Below are positions 54,093-64,000 of a stretch of DNA of 64,000 bases, piece by piece. The notes under the pieces are model-generated. The model searched no databases. It was not told the DNA's origin and saw only the letters and a list, made by a program, of their open reading frames with translations. Both the position numbers and the translations under genes were made by a program. This stretch comes from Entomortierella parvispora (lineage: Eukaryota > Mortierellomycota > Mortierellomycetes > Mortierellales > Mortierellaceae), in NCBI GenBank assembly GCA_963573315.1, contig OY752140.1, positions 3,162,001 to 3,226,000 of the forward strand, in the 5' to 3' direction. Position 1 is the stretch's first letter; each line of letters opens with the position of its first letter.

Positions 54093-56956
54093 ATGGACCA
54101 AAAAAAGTCGAAAAGAAAGCTGAAGAACGACGACGACGAGTTGAATGAAGGCTCATTCAAGAAGGCTCTCGTAACACCTGGATCCTCGACATTTGGAGGC
54201 GGCCTGGATGATTTGGCTATGATGGACTCGGCTTCTGACAAGTCGGATTCCTCGGACGACGAGACTCCTCAGCAGACAAAAAAATCTTCGACATCCTTTC
54301 GAAAGACTGGTGTCAGCGAGGATGTTATCAGGATGCAACAGCAGTTACAACGCCAGATCCCCCTCGAGTCTCCTGCCGTTGCTGGTACAGGATTGACGCA
54401 GGAACAGATCATGGCCTCTCTCTCCGGATTGCCAGGGATGGAAATACTCCTCCAAGGAAACACAAACAACCACACTTCACATGATGCGACCTCAATTTTG
54501 ATGAGCCTGAGCGACCCCTCAATACTGGCCACCGTCAGTAGCACGACTGGAACACATATTCAACCTGCTCTTACGAATCAGGGAACTACCTCTGCCGGCA
54601 CAGATACCAGCAGCAGTAAGACATCAAAATCCAAAAAGGACAAGGAAACCAAGAAACCAAAAGGTGGTCGTACACCGATAGTAGACCACCCACCTGTTCG
54701 AACTCTAGAGGAACAGCTTGCATACGATACTGCTGGTGGAGATAGTGAACTTCATACTAAATGGCTGATGGCAACGGCATTGAAAGAGAAAGGTAAGAAG
54801 ACAGTGAACTGGTTGGCACCCACCTTTGGCGCTTTAACCGACAGTACCATGAACTAACGACTCCCGGGTATATGGTCGGATAGGCATCAAATACAGGACC
54901 GGCACCTTTAGCGAGAGTGAGGACCAGTTGATTCGACAGACTATCCGTGAGTACCTTGCGCGCAACAGCATGCCATCTGACACCATTGAACTTTGGTTCC
55001 AGAACGGCGACGCACGCAATAACGTCGGGAAGGAGGAGCTCAAGCCCCTGTGGGTTGAAATCGGTAGGGATTGGATTTTGTTGAAACAGCTTTCATGCAT
55101 TGGATCGATGTCGTAACCTCGTTTGGGTACTAAGTGGCTGGCCAACAATTTTATTTCCACCTTCAGCTCGACGCTTAGAGACACGGCCACTACTCAACAT
55201 TTACCTTCACGTACGACGCATGTTTCATCCCCAGAACAACATCGGAGTATGGACTAAGGAGGACGATAACAAGCTAGTAGAGCTTTTCGCAAAACACAAG
55301 GGTCAGTGGACAAACATTGGCCTGGAGTTGGGACGGATGGCGGACAGTTGCCGTGACCGTTATCGTAATAACCTCAAGGACCGGAACACGATGGTCTCTG
55401 GCAGCTGGAAGCCCTACGAGGATCGTTTAATGCTGTCGGTTATGCAGGAGATCGCGCTCAAGCAAAAGAAGTTGTCTATCCTGGAATCGTCCCTCATGTG
55501 GACGGCCATCTCTGAAAAGATGGGAGGCTCTCGAAGTCGTCATCAGTGTCGCCATCGATACAACCAAACATTACAAGCCAAGATCGAGCGCGGCGAATGG
55601 AAAGGAGAGACAACCCTGGCTGCAGCTTCCAAGGCAGTGGAAGCTGCGTTGGCTGCCGCTGCAAATCAGCAGGTTACTCCATTAGAGCCAACTGTGTCTT
55701 TTGCAGATTCTCTGGCTTCTGAAAAGGCTGCTAGTGATGCTTCTGACGCGGGCCAGCAAATTCTCGACGCTCTTCAGGGGTACTCTGGCGCAACTGCAAA
55801 CTACAACGTGGATGATGCGGCTGCATTCACAGCTGCCATCACGTCTGCGTCATCAATGTCCAACCCACCAGAAGGAGACACTGTGCATGCCCACCGCGAT
55901 GACATTTTGCAACAGATATTGGATGCAGTGTTCATAATTCAAAACTCTGACGAAACAGATCGGGCTTCTATCAGTTGGACACCTATCGCTGAGAAGTTGA
56001 AAGAAATACACATGGAGGTTATGGAGGAAATCTCGATCAAGATTGTCAAAGTACAGGAGGCCATGGAATCGCTGGTGCAAAAGAGCAAGGCCGAAGGAGA
56101 ATTGGTCCAGGCAGCTGTTGCTGCTGCTGTTCAAGCGACGGATGAAGCGGTTGTGGTCGCCAAGCAATCCCTGGAAGCCAAAAAGCATCAAGTACCCACG
56201 CCTAGCCAGCTCCAGAGAGTATTTTACTTGAACTGGACGCGAATCGAGAATCACAACAGCATGCCACTGGCAGAGTTGCTCGATGCTCTTGTCAAACGGC
56301 TCCAACACAAAATCGGGAAAAGAAACGAAGCCGATATCCCAGCTCATTTCAAGGAGGACGCTTCCAAAAAACAAAGGAAGCGAGCCAAGGCCTGCAAAGG
56401 CGACTGGTCGTGCTATGGACTCCATTTAAGACGCAGTCTGATGGAACTTCCTGCCCAAGCCGCCCTGGCTGCTCTCAAAGCCCGCTTTCCAGATGCATCG
56501 ACACACAAGCCTCTCAAGCGTCTTCTTAGAATCATTTCTCACAAGAGCTCGAAGAAGAAGCAGATGGCCGACAGCAGTGGCCCAGACAGTTCCGACGAAG
56601 ACGATGACAGTAACGGCGATGTCGATGGCCCCCCCGCCGGTAGCCAGTCCCACTCTACCGGAGGGCTAACTATCACAACGCCGATGGACAAGGAGAACTC
56701 GTTGATCCTCTTGGAGGAGACACTCAAGGTTGCACGCGGCCCGACCATGGGACTTTCAAGACAACATAAAACGCAGCTGACGCGAGATCTTGCTGAATTG
56801 ATCGTATCAGGCGCCTTGGTGGAAGCAGACATGGTCTCGACCCAAGCAGTCAAGCATCGATTTCCCAAGATGAAGACGCTGGCCAAAACAACGGAAGTGG
56901 TCAAATCTTCAGAGCTTGTGGTGGACTCTGACTTTTCTTCTGACGATTCAGATTGA
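54093..56956 (+). CDS. Reb1/TTF1-like Myb DNA-binding protein
   Basis: Likely binds specific DNA through Myb repeats; relatives (yeast Reb1/Nsi1, animal TTF1 and DMTF1) act in rDNA termination, replication-fork barriers and nucleosome-free region formation. Three exons (54093-54792, 54884-55063, 55167-56956) give 889 residues. After a Ser/Thr-rich acidic N-terminus, a globular region (about 225-310) resembles the Reb1 N-terminal Myb-associated domain. Two Myb repeats follow: GVWTKEDDNKLVELF through SCRDRYRNNL (about 320-363) and GSWKPYEDRLMLSVM through RHQCRHRYNQTL (about 371-427), each with the expected Trp spacing. The C-terminal half is Ala-rich helical, then has a conserved-looking RVFYLNWTRIE segment and ends in an acidic SDFSSDDSD. 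AATAAA lies at 56991-56996. Confidence 0.88.
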
Positions 56957-56990
56957 TTGACCCCTTGAAAGATATGATCATATTCGACTC

Positions 56991-56996
56991 AATAAA
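56991..56996 (+). terminator. CAATAAA polyadenylation signal
   Basis: Lies 35 nt after the stop codon of the Myb-domain gene. The same CAATAAACCC context is found after ODC and the RING-CH gene. Confidence 0.55.
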
Positions 56997-57131
56997 CCCC
57001 TCCCCTCCAATAATAGAGTAAATAAGTTAAAAGGGATATGGATCCCGTGTATGTTTTATGGTGATGTCAATAATAAGAGCTGAGAGAGAGGTAGAAGTGG
57101 GGGGGTAAAGCCTTGTGCAGAGACAAGAGAT

Positions 57132-58226
57132 CTAGACGAGCTTGGGGAAGTATTTTGGCACAGCCTATACAAAAAAAATAGAGTCAAGAGGATCCGTTAG
57201 TGTCTTGCATTTGCCTTCAAAGGATAACTCTTCATAGTCTGGATGGATCGGATTGTATTCCACTGTCATATCCTTTGTTCGATGGTCCAATTGGTCATTT
57301 TGGCGAAACTCTCGCCAGAGGGGGGTGGAGGATGTTGATCGCCCATTAGGACAAATAAGGATCACGCAATTGTTCTTTTCAAAAGATTTTCCTGATAGTC
57401 GCCGTTTCTCCATATGAAAATATAGGAGGAAACTGTAGTGGGCTTATGGAGGATATAAAGAACATCAAGAGCACGGGGAAAAAACTTACGCAGTCGTTGA
57501 CGCAGTGCAAGAAGTGGTACAACTCCTCAGTGCAGTCCTCATGGGCACCCTCCTCCTGGACACGGCGGGTGCACTCCTCCAAATGGTGCTTCAAGGGAGC
57601 GCAGGCAGAGGACTCACCGCAAGCTAATAAGAACCAAAGAGAATTATGTCAGTCCCATGTTACCGTATCAGATCGGAGAGATTATGGGAAGATGGGTTTC
57701 CGGTTCCTGACACTGACAAGAAATCAGTTTAGGGCGCCGGAATATATGGCACTAAGGTAGGGGACCGTCGGGACCATGGAATGATCAAGGTGCGTCCTTG
57801 AGCGATGCCATCGAAGTCAATGTCGAAAGCAGCATCCGCGTTTAAAAGTCCATTAATCTGAATCTTCGGCGAATCTCGTGAAAGGTAGCCTTTGCTTCAA
57901 ATCCTGTCTTTGGAAGTTCCGGCCTTTGACTTCCGGAATCCAATCAAGGTCCAAATCGCGTTCCATTCCTGATGCTGGTCTAGAGAGCAGTCGGAAATGA
58001 CAGCACATGTGCGCGCAATGGCAGCACAAAGTCTTTCCGACGCGAGGACAGATTAGATTGAAGACACTAGATTTTGCTTACCCTCCTCAATCTCGGGCTT
58101 GTCATCTTCAGGCTCCTCCTCCTCCTCAGCGGCGGGGGCGGGGGCAGCCTCCTCCTCAACGGGGGCCTCCTCGTGCTTCTCGTCGGCATAGACGGTGGGG
58201 AAAAGGTCGGTGATGAAGCTCAACAT
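57132..58226 (-). CDS. QCR6: Cytochrome bc1 complex subunit 6 (hinge protein)
   Basis: Acidic hinge subunit that bridges cytochrome c1 and cytochrome c in respiratory complex III, on the intermembrane-space side of the inner mitochondrial membrane. Three exons on the minus strand: 58226-58082, 57623-57490, 57164-57132; 103 residues. The N-terminus (MLSFITDLFPTVYADEKHEE) leads into a Glu-rich acidic stretch, then the UCRH domain with paired cysteines (ACGESSACAPLKHHLEECTRR, HEDCTEELYHFLHCVNDC) that form disulfides in known structures, and ends AVPKYFPKLV. Both introns are long for such a short gene (458 and 325 nt). CACGTG lies 139 nt upstream of the start, in keeping with a growth- or respiration-linked promoter. 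Confidence 0.95.
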
Positions 58227-59100
58227 GGTGGAAATGACGGAGTGGGATGAAAGGTCAGTGATGTTCGAAATGATGCAACAACGGCTTTTTTGTCGATCGA
58301 TCCGAAGTTCGGAGGAGATGTCGACACCTCGGAATTGATTTCATCGCATGAGCTTCTTTGTATGCACGTGACGGAAGACCTTCTTTAGTTTATTTTCCTT
58401 CATTAATTTAGTCTAACTATTTATACAAGACACGAAATCGCATGAATTTCTGCCTTCTGCCTTGCCTTCTCCACACTTTTTGGAGAAGAATGAAGGGAGC
58501 AACACAAGCATGCGGAAAGGCGCTCGCTTGCAGTCAACATTCAGTGACTTGGAGGTGGTGCCTCCCGTGAGAATAGGAGACCACAAAGATCGAGGCGACG
58601 AAGAGAGGAGCGTGCCGCGTTGCGTTGTGGCCTGATTTCTCCTTTCGCTGGTTGCACAAGGAGTGCATCTTTTTTTTTTTTTTTTGTTTGCTCGTCTGCG
58701 TCTGTGTCTGTGGGCAGGGGTGGAGTGAACCCTAACAAGAGAAAGGAAGAAAGCAAGGAAGGAAGGAAGGAATGGAGAGGATGCTACCAAGGAAAAGGAA
58801 TGGACAGGGAGAAAGAGAGGGACAGTCTCGGGGTCAACGCTCTGACCGCAGGACTGGACCATGAAAGAACAAAGGGAGCGGGTCACCCTGTCGGCCGACC
58901 TGTCTCTTCTTCCTTCTCTCCATTAAAACCCTCTCCATCTTTTCTTCTCTTGCATTCCTTAACCTCAATCTCTTCAACTCGAGCCTTCCACCCACCCACC
59001 ACCAACAGCGTCTCGTACTCGCTCAGCCTCACTCTTGGATCAGCGTCGATACCAAAGCAAGAACCCTTCTCTCCACGTCGCTTATCCGTACCCTACTCGC
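58227..59100. promoter_or_regulatory. Divergent promoter region of QCR6 and the RING-CH gene
   Basis: Contains CACGTG at 58365-58370 close to QCR6, a T15-16 run at about 58671-58685, a GGAA repeat at 58740-58775 and a C/T-rich leader from 58900 to the ATG at 59101. No TATA box was found and nothing coding is supported. Confidence 0.45.
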
Positions 59101-61500
59101 ATGACTCTGATTCCAGAATCGACCTCACCGCCGCCACCGACACTAATCTCAAGCCAAGGCGAGAATATCGGCTCTAGTGCAGCCCCTCCATATCCACTAC
59201 TTGGCACTAGCTCGACCTGCTGTCGCATCTGTCTAGACGATGATCCTCATGGCCTGTACTCGCCGTGCCGTTGTAGAGGATCGATCAAATTTGTACACAG
59301 TCATTGCCTGACCCGATGGTAAGACCACAACACTGCCTTGTGTGTTCTTGCTGGATTATCCCAGAAAGCAGCAGTTGGAACAGGACGAGGTGAAGACACC
59401 CATCACGGCCATGTGATATCAATCAAATGAAGCGGAGCTGTGAACCTTCGACTTTGGACACCCGAGACAGGATTCGATCGGGCGAACACTGGACACCCGA
59501 CATGGAAACAAAGACACGCAGAGCAGAGTCCACCTAGGATCCAAAAACTCTCCTGTCCCAAAAGACGGTTGGGTGTTCATCCTTGCCCCCTTGTACACGG
59601 ATGGGATGATATTTTTGTCTCTTTGTTCTTTCAGGTGGATGTCCTGACCATATTTTTTGTGTTTCATTTGCGTGATATTGCCATTCGTCAGGAGAAAAAG
59701 TCTGATGGCTCACGGACGGGAAGAGTCTGCCAACTCTTGCACAATGTGCGGGTTCAACTATGTTCTCAAGAAGCGTGCCCGGTTTTACGAACTAATCTCA
59801 TACAGAGGTAAGCCCCTTCTTCTACAAAACGTTAGTCCTTTTTTCTCCTGCAAGGTTGTCTTGAAAAACGGGAAACAGACTTGTTCGAGCTTTGAGCGCA
59901 TTGTTGGCAACAGGAAGACAAGAAGTTGGTCTGAAGAGCGATCTAAGAAAAGAAGAGGAGAGGCGCGTTCGCTGAGTGGTTGCCGTGGCCGCTGCACTGT
60001 TCACATGTGAACTTTGGGTTCTCTCCACAGAAGACCAACTCTAATTTGTCCAATTTTTTTTTGTGTTCAAATCTCCTTCTGGACCTACTGATAGGGGTCC
60101 GGGTTGCAATCACGGTGCTTGTAGTCCTGATCATGCTTTTCCCCTCTGGATACCTGATGAAGGCCTGTGTCCTTCTCTCGGGCTACAACGACAGCCCAAA
60201 TGGCACACCCGTTGGATACCTGCATACCCTCCGCCATCTCTCGACTAACATGGAAGACATGACCATCTTTCCTATCTGCAATACCAACAGCAACAGGAAC
60301 CAGCGTTTGAAACATGTGGCCCTTGCTCCTCCAAATCCGGCCTCACCAATGGATGAAGTACCAGACAAAGAGGCTGTAGCAAAGGATGCAGTCTTGCCCG
60401 CGGCTTCATCCAGCCCATTGGCCGTGGCAACACCAATGCACTTTGTGTCCATTTTCCCTGGACCCTACGCCCCTCATATATCCAACTCCAACATCCTTGC
60501 CACAGGCCATCATGCACAACGGGACCAGCCTCAAGCTAGTCCATCCGAGAGTACTAGCCACCATCACCAGCAGAAACAACAAAAACACTTGCCACAACAA
60601 CAACAACCGCCAGGACAGGGCACCAATGGGTCGGGAGAGCCATCCGTACTCCAGAATTCTTGGGCATGGGTGTCTGCAGGAATCGACGTTGTGGGATCCA
60701 GTCAATTGGCGAGTTTGCTGCTCTACCCTTTTGTCAACGATCGGATCTGGCTCTTTTTACTTTGCCGACTTCAACATCTTCATTTGGGGTTCTTCCTATT
60801 GGGATCGGCAAGTAATGTTTACATGGCATGCAAGATGCTCTCGGATATGTACGACCTTGTAATGATGCCGTCCAACCCTCACCAGCCGCACCATCAACAT
60901 CATCTCAAAACGAGTCGTATCAAGAAAGTGTTCTTGGCGTTGACCTCGATCTTTGTGATCTGGTTTTGGTTCTCATACAATCTAATGGCCTTCCGGGTTT
61001 CGACCACGGAGGAAGAGTTCATGAGTGAACTTCCGCTTTGGGCCTTGCGATGGATCAACGTGGGTGTGGCAATTGTGGATCTGAGTTATCGCAGAGTTTA
61101 CAACCGACTAGGTCGTTTAAAAGTCGAGGAAGAGCTGTTGGATATCTCTGACGTGGAAAAGGTGGAAGAGATGCAGCAAAAGGCTTGGCTCCATCAACAG
61201 CAACGGTTCTTGCAATATGGACAGGAGCAAGGACAGTATCTCTTGGGACAGTTCAAGGCATTGGAGGTCAAGCAATCCATCTTGAATGGTGCCAACGCAG
61301 CTGTCGACGCCGTCTCGGATGCCTATTCAAAAACCAATATTCCTTCCTTCCCACCCATCCCAACTTCCTTTGCTTCCGCTGTTACCATGATGTCGACTTC
61401 CACGCCTACCCCCACAAGTGACGACATGGACCAAGATCAAGATGCTCTCAGCCACTCTTCTTTGACGGAGCCAGTGGCAAGCGAGGAGCTGTCATCCTAA
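59101..61500 (+). CDS. RING-CH (MARCH-type) membrane E3 ubiquitin ligase
   Basis: Expected to ubiquitinate membrane proteins. Three exons (59101-59318, 59692-59807, 60095-61500) give 579 residues. The RING-CH signature is complete: Cys41-x2-Cys44-x11-Cys56-x-Cys58-x7-His66-x2-Cys69-x19-Cys89-x2-Cys92, with the conserved Trp73 encoded across the first intron. A transmembrane helix follows at once (about 112-135, VRVAITVLVVLIMLFP), then a Ser/Pro/Gln/His-rich loop, two more hydrophobic segments (about 245-290) and one at about 310-330, and a C-terminal cytosolic helix rich in Gln and Glu. It is much smaller than Doa10/Ssm4, so it is nearer to MARCH-like ligases. AATAAA lies at 61602-61607. Confidence 0.9.
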
Positions 61501-61601
61501 AAAAAACCCACCCTTAAAAAACACATAATCGTCCTCTCTTTCAAGACCAGGACCGACACCGGACCATGATCAATGTGGCCCAATATATCCCATCCCTGTA
61601 C

Positions 61602-61607
61602 AATAAA
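61602..61607 (+). terminator. CAATAAA polyadenylation signal
   Basis: Lies 102 nt after the RING-CH gene stop codon in the context CAATAAACCC, between this gene and the convergent V-ATPase gene. Confidence 0.5.
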
Positions 61608-61746
61608 CCCTTCATCGTTCTAATTGATGTCAGTCAGAGGAGCAAGTTTGCCCTATACTGTTTATTTTCCTTGATGAAGGTGGGGAGAGATATTGAAGCG
61701 CAGAGGCAAAGAGTGAGTATTGCGGGAGAAAATGGTAGAGTATGAT

Positions 61747-63242
61747 CTAGTTGAAGAACTTGCGGTTGGGGGAGGGGCCAAACAACATGTTCCTGACATC
61801 GGGAAGCATCTAGTTGAGCAAACAAAGGAATAGAATCAGGGTATGAGTATATGGGTTTAGAGTAATGACTGTTCGTTCAGCTCTCGTAAACATTTGGATC
61901 CCGTACATCTTCCTCGAGGATAGCGAGACGAGCCTCTGGGGTATTGTTGCACTTGGTCTTTCCGCCGTTTCCTGCAACGATGACACCTCCGGCGCTAAAT
62001 TATGGGAGAGAATGAACATGAGGTAACATTTAGCACTCAAATTGGGGTAAAAAAAGGAGTCACATATGCAACAGATATCGAATTGTACCTGTCGGCAGCA
62101 AGGTATTCATCCAAGATCACGACGTTGATTGTTTGCTTGGTAGACTCCTCATAGCGAGCCTGGATGGCAGGCAGAAGACCCTCAACCACAGACTTGTCGG
62201 CCTTGCGCAATTGAACAGTAACCTCGGACTCCAAGAGACGGAAGAAGGCCTAGGAAACATAAAGACCCATTGAGCAAGAACATCATCAGTATTCGTTTGT
62301 TATAGTCCCATCCCCTTCCTCGTCAATCAACTTGTAAATAAATAAAAAAGGACGCACCTGAACAAGTGAATCGGACAAGAACTTCTCGTAGCGAGTCTTA
62401 TCCTTGGAAACCTCCAAAAGCTGGTTCCTTGATTCGGCAAACAGATCGTCCAACATCTGCTGACGGGTCACCAACAAAGTCATGCGAGACTTGTTGATGT
62501 TGTTAGATTGGGCACTAAAAAAATAGGATGGACAAAGGTCGATAGGTCGGTCATCTGGGACAAAAAAAAATTCGTCACGGGCAGCATCGTCAAGCCTCCA
62601 CCCTCATCACCCCTCCTAGTGATTGCATAGAGCGTAGGACCCAGATCAGGAGTGCTTTCCATACATGCGACGCTGGACATCGGCCTGCTTGACCTTGCGC
62701 TGGAAGGCAGCATCAATGTTGATGGACTCCTGACGAACGAGCTTGGCCTAATGGTAATGAAAAAGCCGATATCGGTTCCTTGTAGGTCAGCATATCATTT
62801 CCAATCGATTGCGTTTCTTCTGTGGGATCCAATGTTGCTCCTCGTGCTATATATGTCTTTGCGCCTAACCTTCTCAATGTTGAACTCTTCGTCGGCCTAA
62901 TAGATGAAACCAAATGTGATAATTGTAGGTGAGTCTTCTGGTCTTTGGTGTCGATTCAAAGTCTTGACACCCATTCATATTGATTGTATATCGCGCCTGC
63001 CCATTGGGGTACCTTGACTTTGATTTCTCTGGCCTTTTCGAGCGCTTCCTGCTTAATGAACGCGACCTAAGGAAAAAGAGGCACAGGGGAAGGAGGATCA
63101 GCATGGCGGGTTCTTCTGGATCGAGCCCACACTGCAATGAATGCATGTGCTTTGTAGGAGGAAGAGGACGAGGATGTATCCGTACCATCTTTCTCATTTC
63201 AGAGACGACCTCGTCATCGTTCAGAGCCTTGTTGAATGACAT
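61747..63242 (-). CDS. VMA4: V-type proton ATPase subunit E
   Basis: Subunit E forms the peripheral stalks (with G) that tie the V1 motor to the membrane sector of the vacuolar proton pump. Eight exons on the minus strand: 63242-63186, 63066-63013, 62896-62870, 62747-62665, 62514-62358, 62249-62089, 61994-61907, 61809-61747; 229 residues, near the yeast length of 233. The N-terminal long helix reads MSFNKALNDDEVVSEMRKM, VAFIKQEALEKAREIKVK, ADEEFNIEK and AKLVRQESINIDAAFQRK; the C-terminal globular domain contains ILDEYLAADSAGGVIVAGNG and CNNTPEARLAILEEDMLPD, ending PNRKFFN. Exon 3 is only 27 nt. Donor sites include GTTAGG and GTGCGT, so some junctions are non-standard, but every phase matches. 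Confidence 0.95.
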
Positions 63243-63935
63243 GATTGTGAATTGTGGGGTCTAATGAAGAGCAGGAAAGGATTCGCCTTCGGTCAGATAT
63301 CAAGAGCGGTTGTTGCCGAGCAAAAGGCGATGCGTGACGGTGAGCGAGTTGAGTGCGGTGTGCTCGACTGTTCGTTACAGGATGGAGAGGGTAGAGGGAG
63401 CAGGGGACGAGTGAACAATTCGAATGGGATGCACACTCCCCTTCGACTTTCATGCGATGCACCTCTGTCGCGGTCACGCTCCAGAGGTGCGGTCTGTTCT
63501 GTTCCCCCCTAGTTCAAACGTCACCTGTGATTAAGGGGCAGGATCTTTTTTTTTCTCACCTCACAAACCGTGTCAAGCTGGCTGGTAAAGCCGACGTTGC
63601 TCAGCAGCCCGCGGACGACCTGGACACTTGCACGTCGATCCATGTCTTCAATAAAACAGTTCAATTGTCATCAAGTATGTTTTTTGCGGCAAGGAGGGCG
63701 GACAAGGTCAATTTCCAGACACCGATTTGAAAATCGTATCTATCACGTGATGCGCTGTCGAAAAGGCGAAAAGTCGCTGTCTCTGTCCATGTTGCGCTGT
63801 CTTCTTCACTCCGTCCTTCCCATTGGGTACTTCCCACGGCTGCATTGATTAGACACGACATAGAGACTGAAGCCTGCTATATACAACATTGGCTTCACCT
63901 AGTAGTCTAGAGAACACTCCTGGAATATCCGAGGA
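63243..63935. promoter_or_regulatory. Divergent promoter of VMA4 and the gene at the right edge
   Basis: About 690 nt. CACGTG lies at 63744-63749 within TATCACGTGATG, and TATATAC at 63878-63884 is 52 nt before the plus-strand ATG at 63936. The stretch holds no supported gene. Confidence 0.5.
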
Positions 63936-64000
63936 TGAACATCAACGCCCCGTCGTTTGCCCCGCAAGGCGCTAACAACGAAAAACCTGCTGGGAGCTCG
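63936..64000 (+). CDS. 5' end of a gene with PAM2-like N-terminus (truncated by window edge)
   Basis: The first 21 codons read MNINAPSFAPQGANNEKPAGS. MNINAPSFAP fits the PAM2 consensus (L/M-N-x-x-A-x-x-F-x-P) that binds the MLLE domain of poly(A)-binding protein. Such motifs occur near the N-terminus of eRF3/Sup35 and of deadenylation factors, so a translation-termination factor is a candidate, though other proteins begin this way. A TATATAC box 52 nt upstream and lack of an intervening ATG support the start. Only 65 nt are visible, so identity cannot be settled. Confidence 0.6.

Overview
This window is nuclear DNA of a filamentous fungus. Most genes carry short GT-AG introns (about 70-130 nt, with some much longer). 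The proteins are typically fungal: a velvet regulator, a JEN1-type carboxylate transporter, an SPX-SLC13 phosphate transporter, Kri1, Qcr6 and V-ATPase subunit E. There are many Ser/Gln-rich low-complexity proteins, long A/T homopolymers, TATA boxes 30-60 nt before a start codon and CAATAAA polyadenylation signals. Gene style and the early-diverging look of several proteins suggest Mucoromycota, perhaps Mortierellomycotina; that placement is inference. I see no prokaryotic features, CRISPR array, rRNA, convincing tRNA or intact transposon. All exon models below were built by hand from splice consensus, reading-frame phase and protein sense.

Layout. 0.4-8 kb: cytosolic aspartyl-tRNA synthetase (+), a single-pass Ser-rich membrane protein ending in FWNP (+), and the ribosome-biogenesis factor KRI1 (-). 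8-22 kb: four large low-complexity proteins or zinc-motif proteins: a predicted N-myristoylated coiled-coil Q-rich protein (-), a winged-helix-like/coiled-coil protein reconstructed across two long introns (-), an acidic PP1-motif protein (+) and a small Cys-cluster protein (-). 23-30 kb: a secreted metallophosphoesterase of the YHR202W type with a 7-nt microexon (+), a second FWNP membrane protein (-) and a protein with SUMO-interacting-like motifs (-). 30-41 kb: SPX-domain phosphate transporter (+), ornithine decarboxylase with a long AUG-free leader (+), a multi-pass membrane protein of unknown function (-) and an 80-residue protein behind a strong TATA box (+).

42-51 kb: two small poorly defined minus-strand genes, a GNAT acetyltransferase (+), a JEN1-like transporter (-) and a velvet-domain regulator (-). 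54-64 kb: a Reb1/TTF1-like Myb DNA-binding protein (+), QCR6 (-), a RING-CH (MARCH-type) membrane E3 ligase (+), V-ATPase subunit E in eight exons (-), and the first 21 codons of a further gene with a PAM2-like start (+).

There are no operons. Several housekeeping functions sit side by side (translation, ribosome assembly, respiration, vacuolar acidification, phosphate and carboxylate uptake, polyamines). Eight CACGTG boxes fall in intergenic DNA, several close upstream of growth-related genes. The least explained parts are the paired FWNP membrane proteins, the Cys-cluster protein, the winged-helix-like protein and the 80-residue protein.
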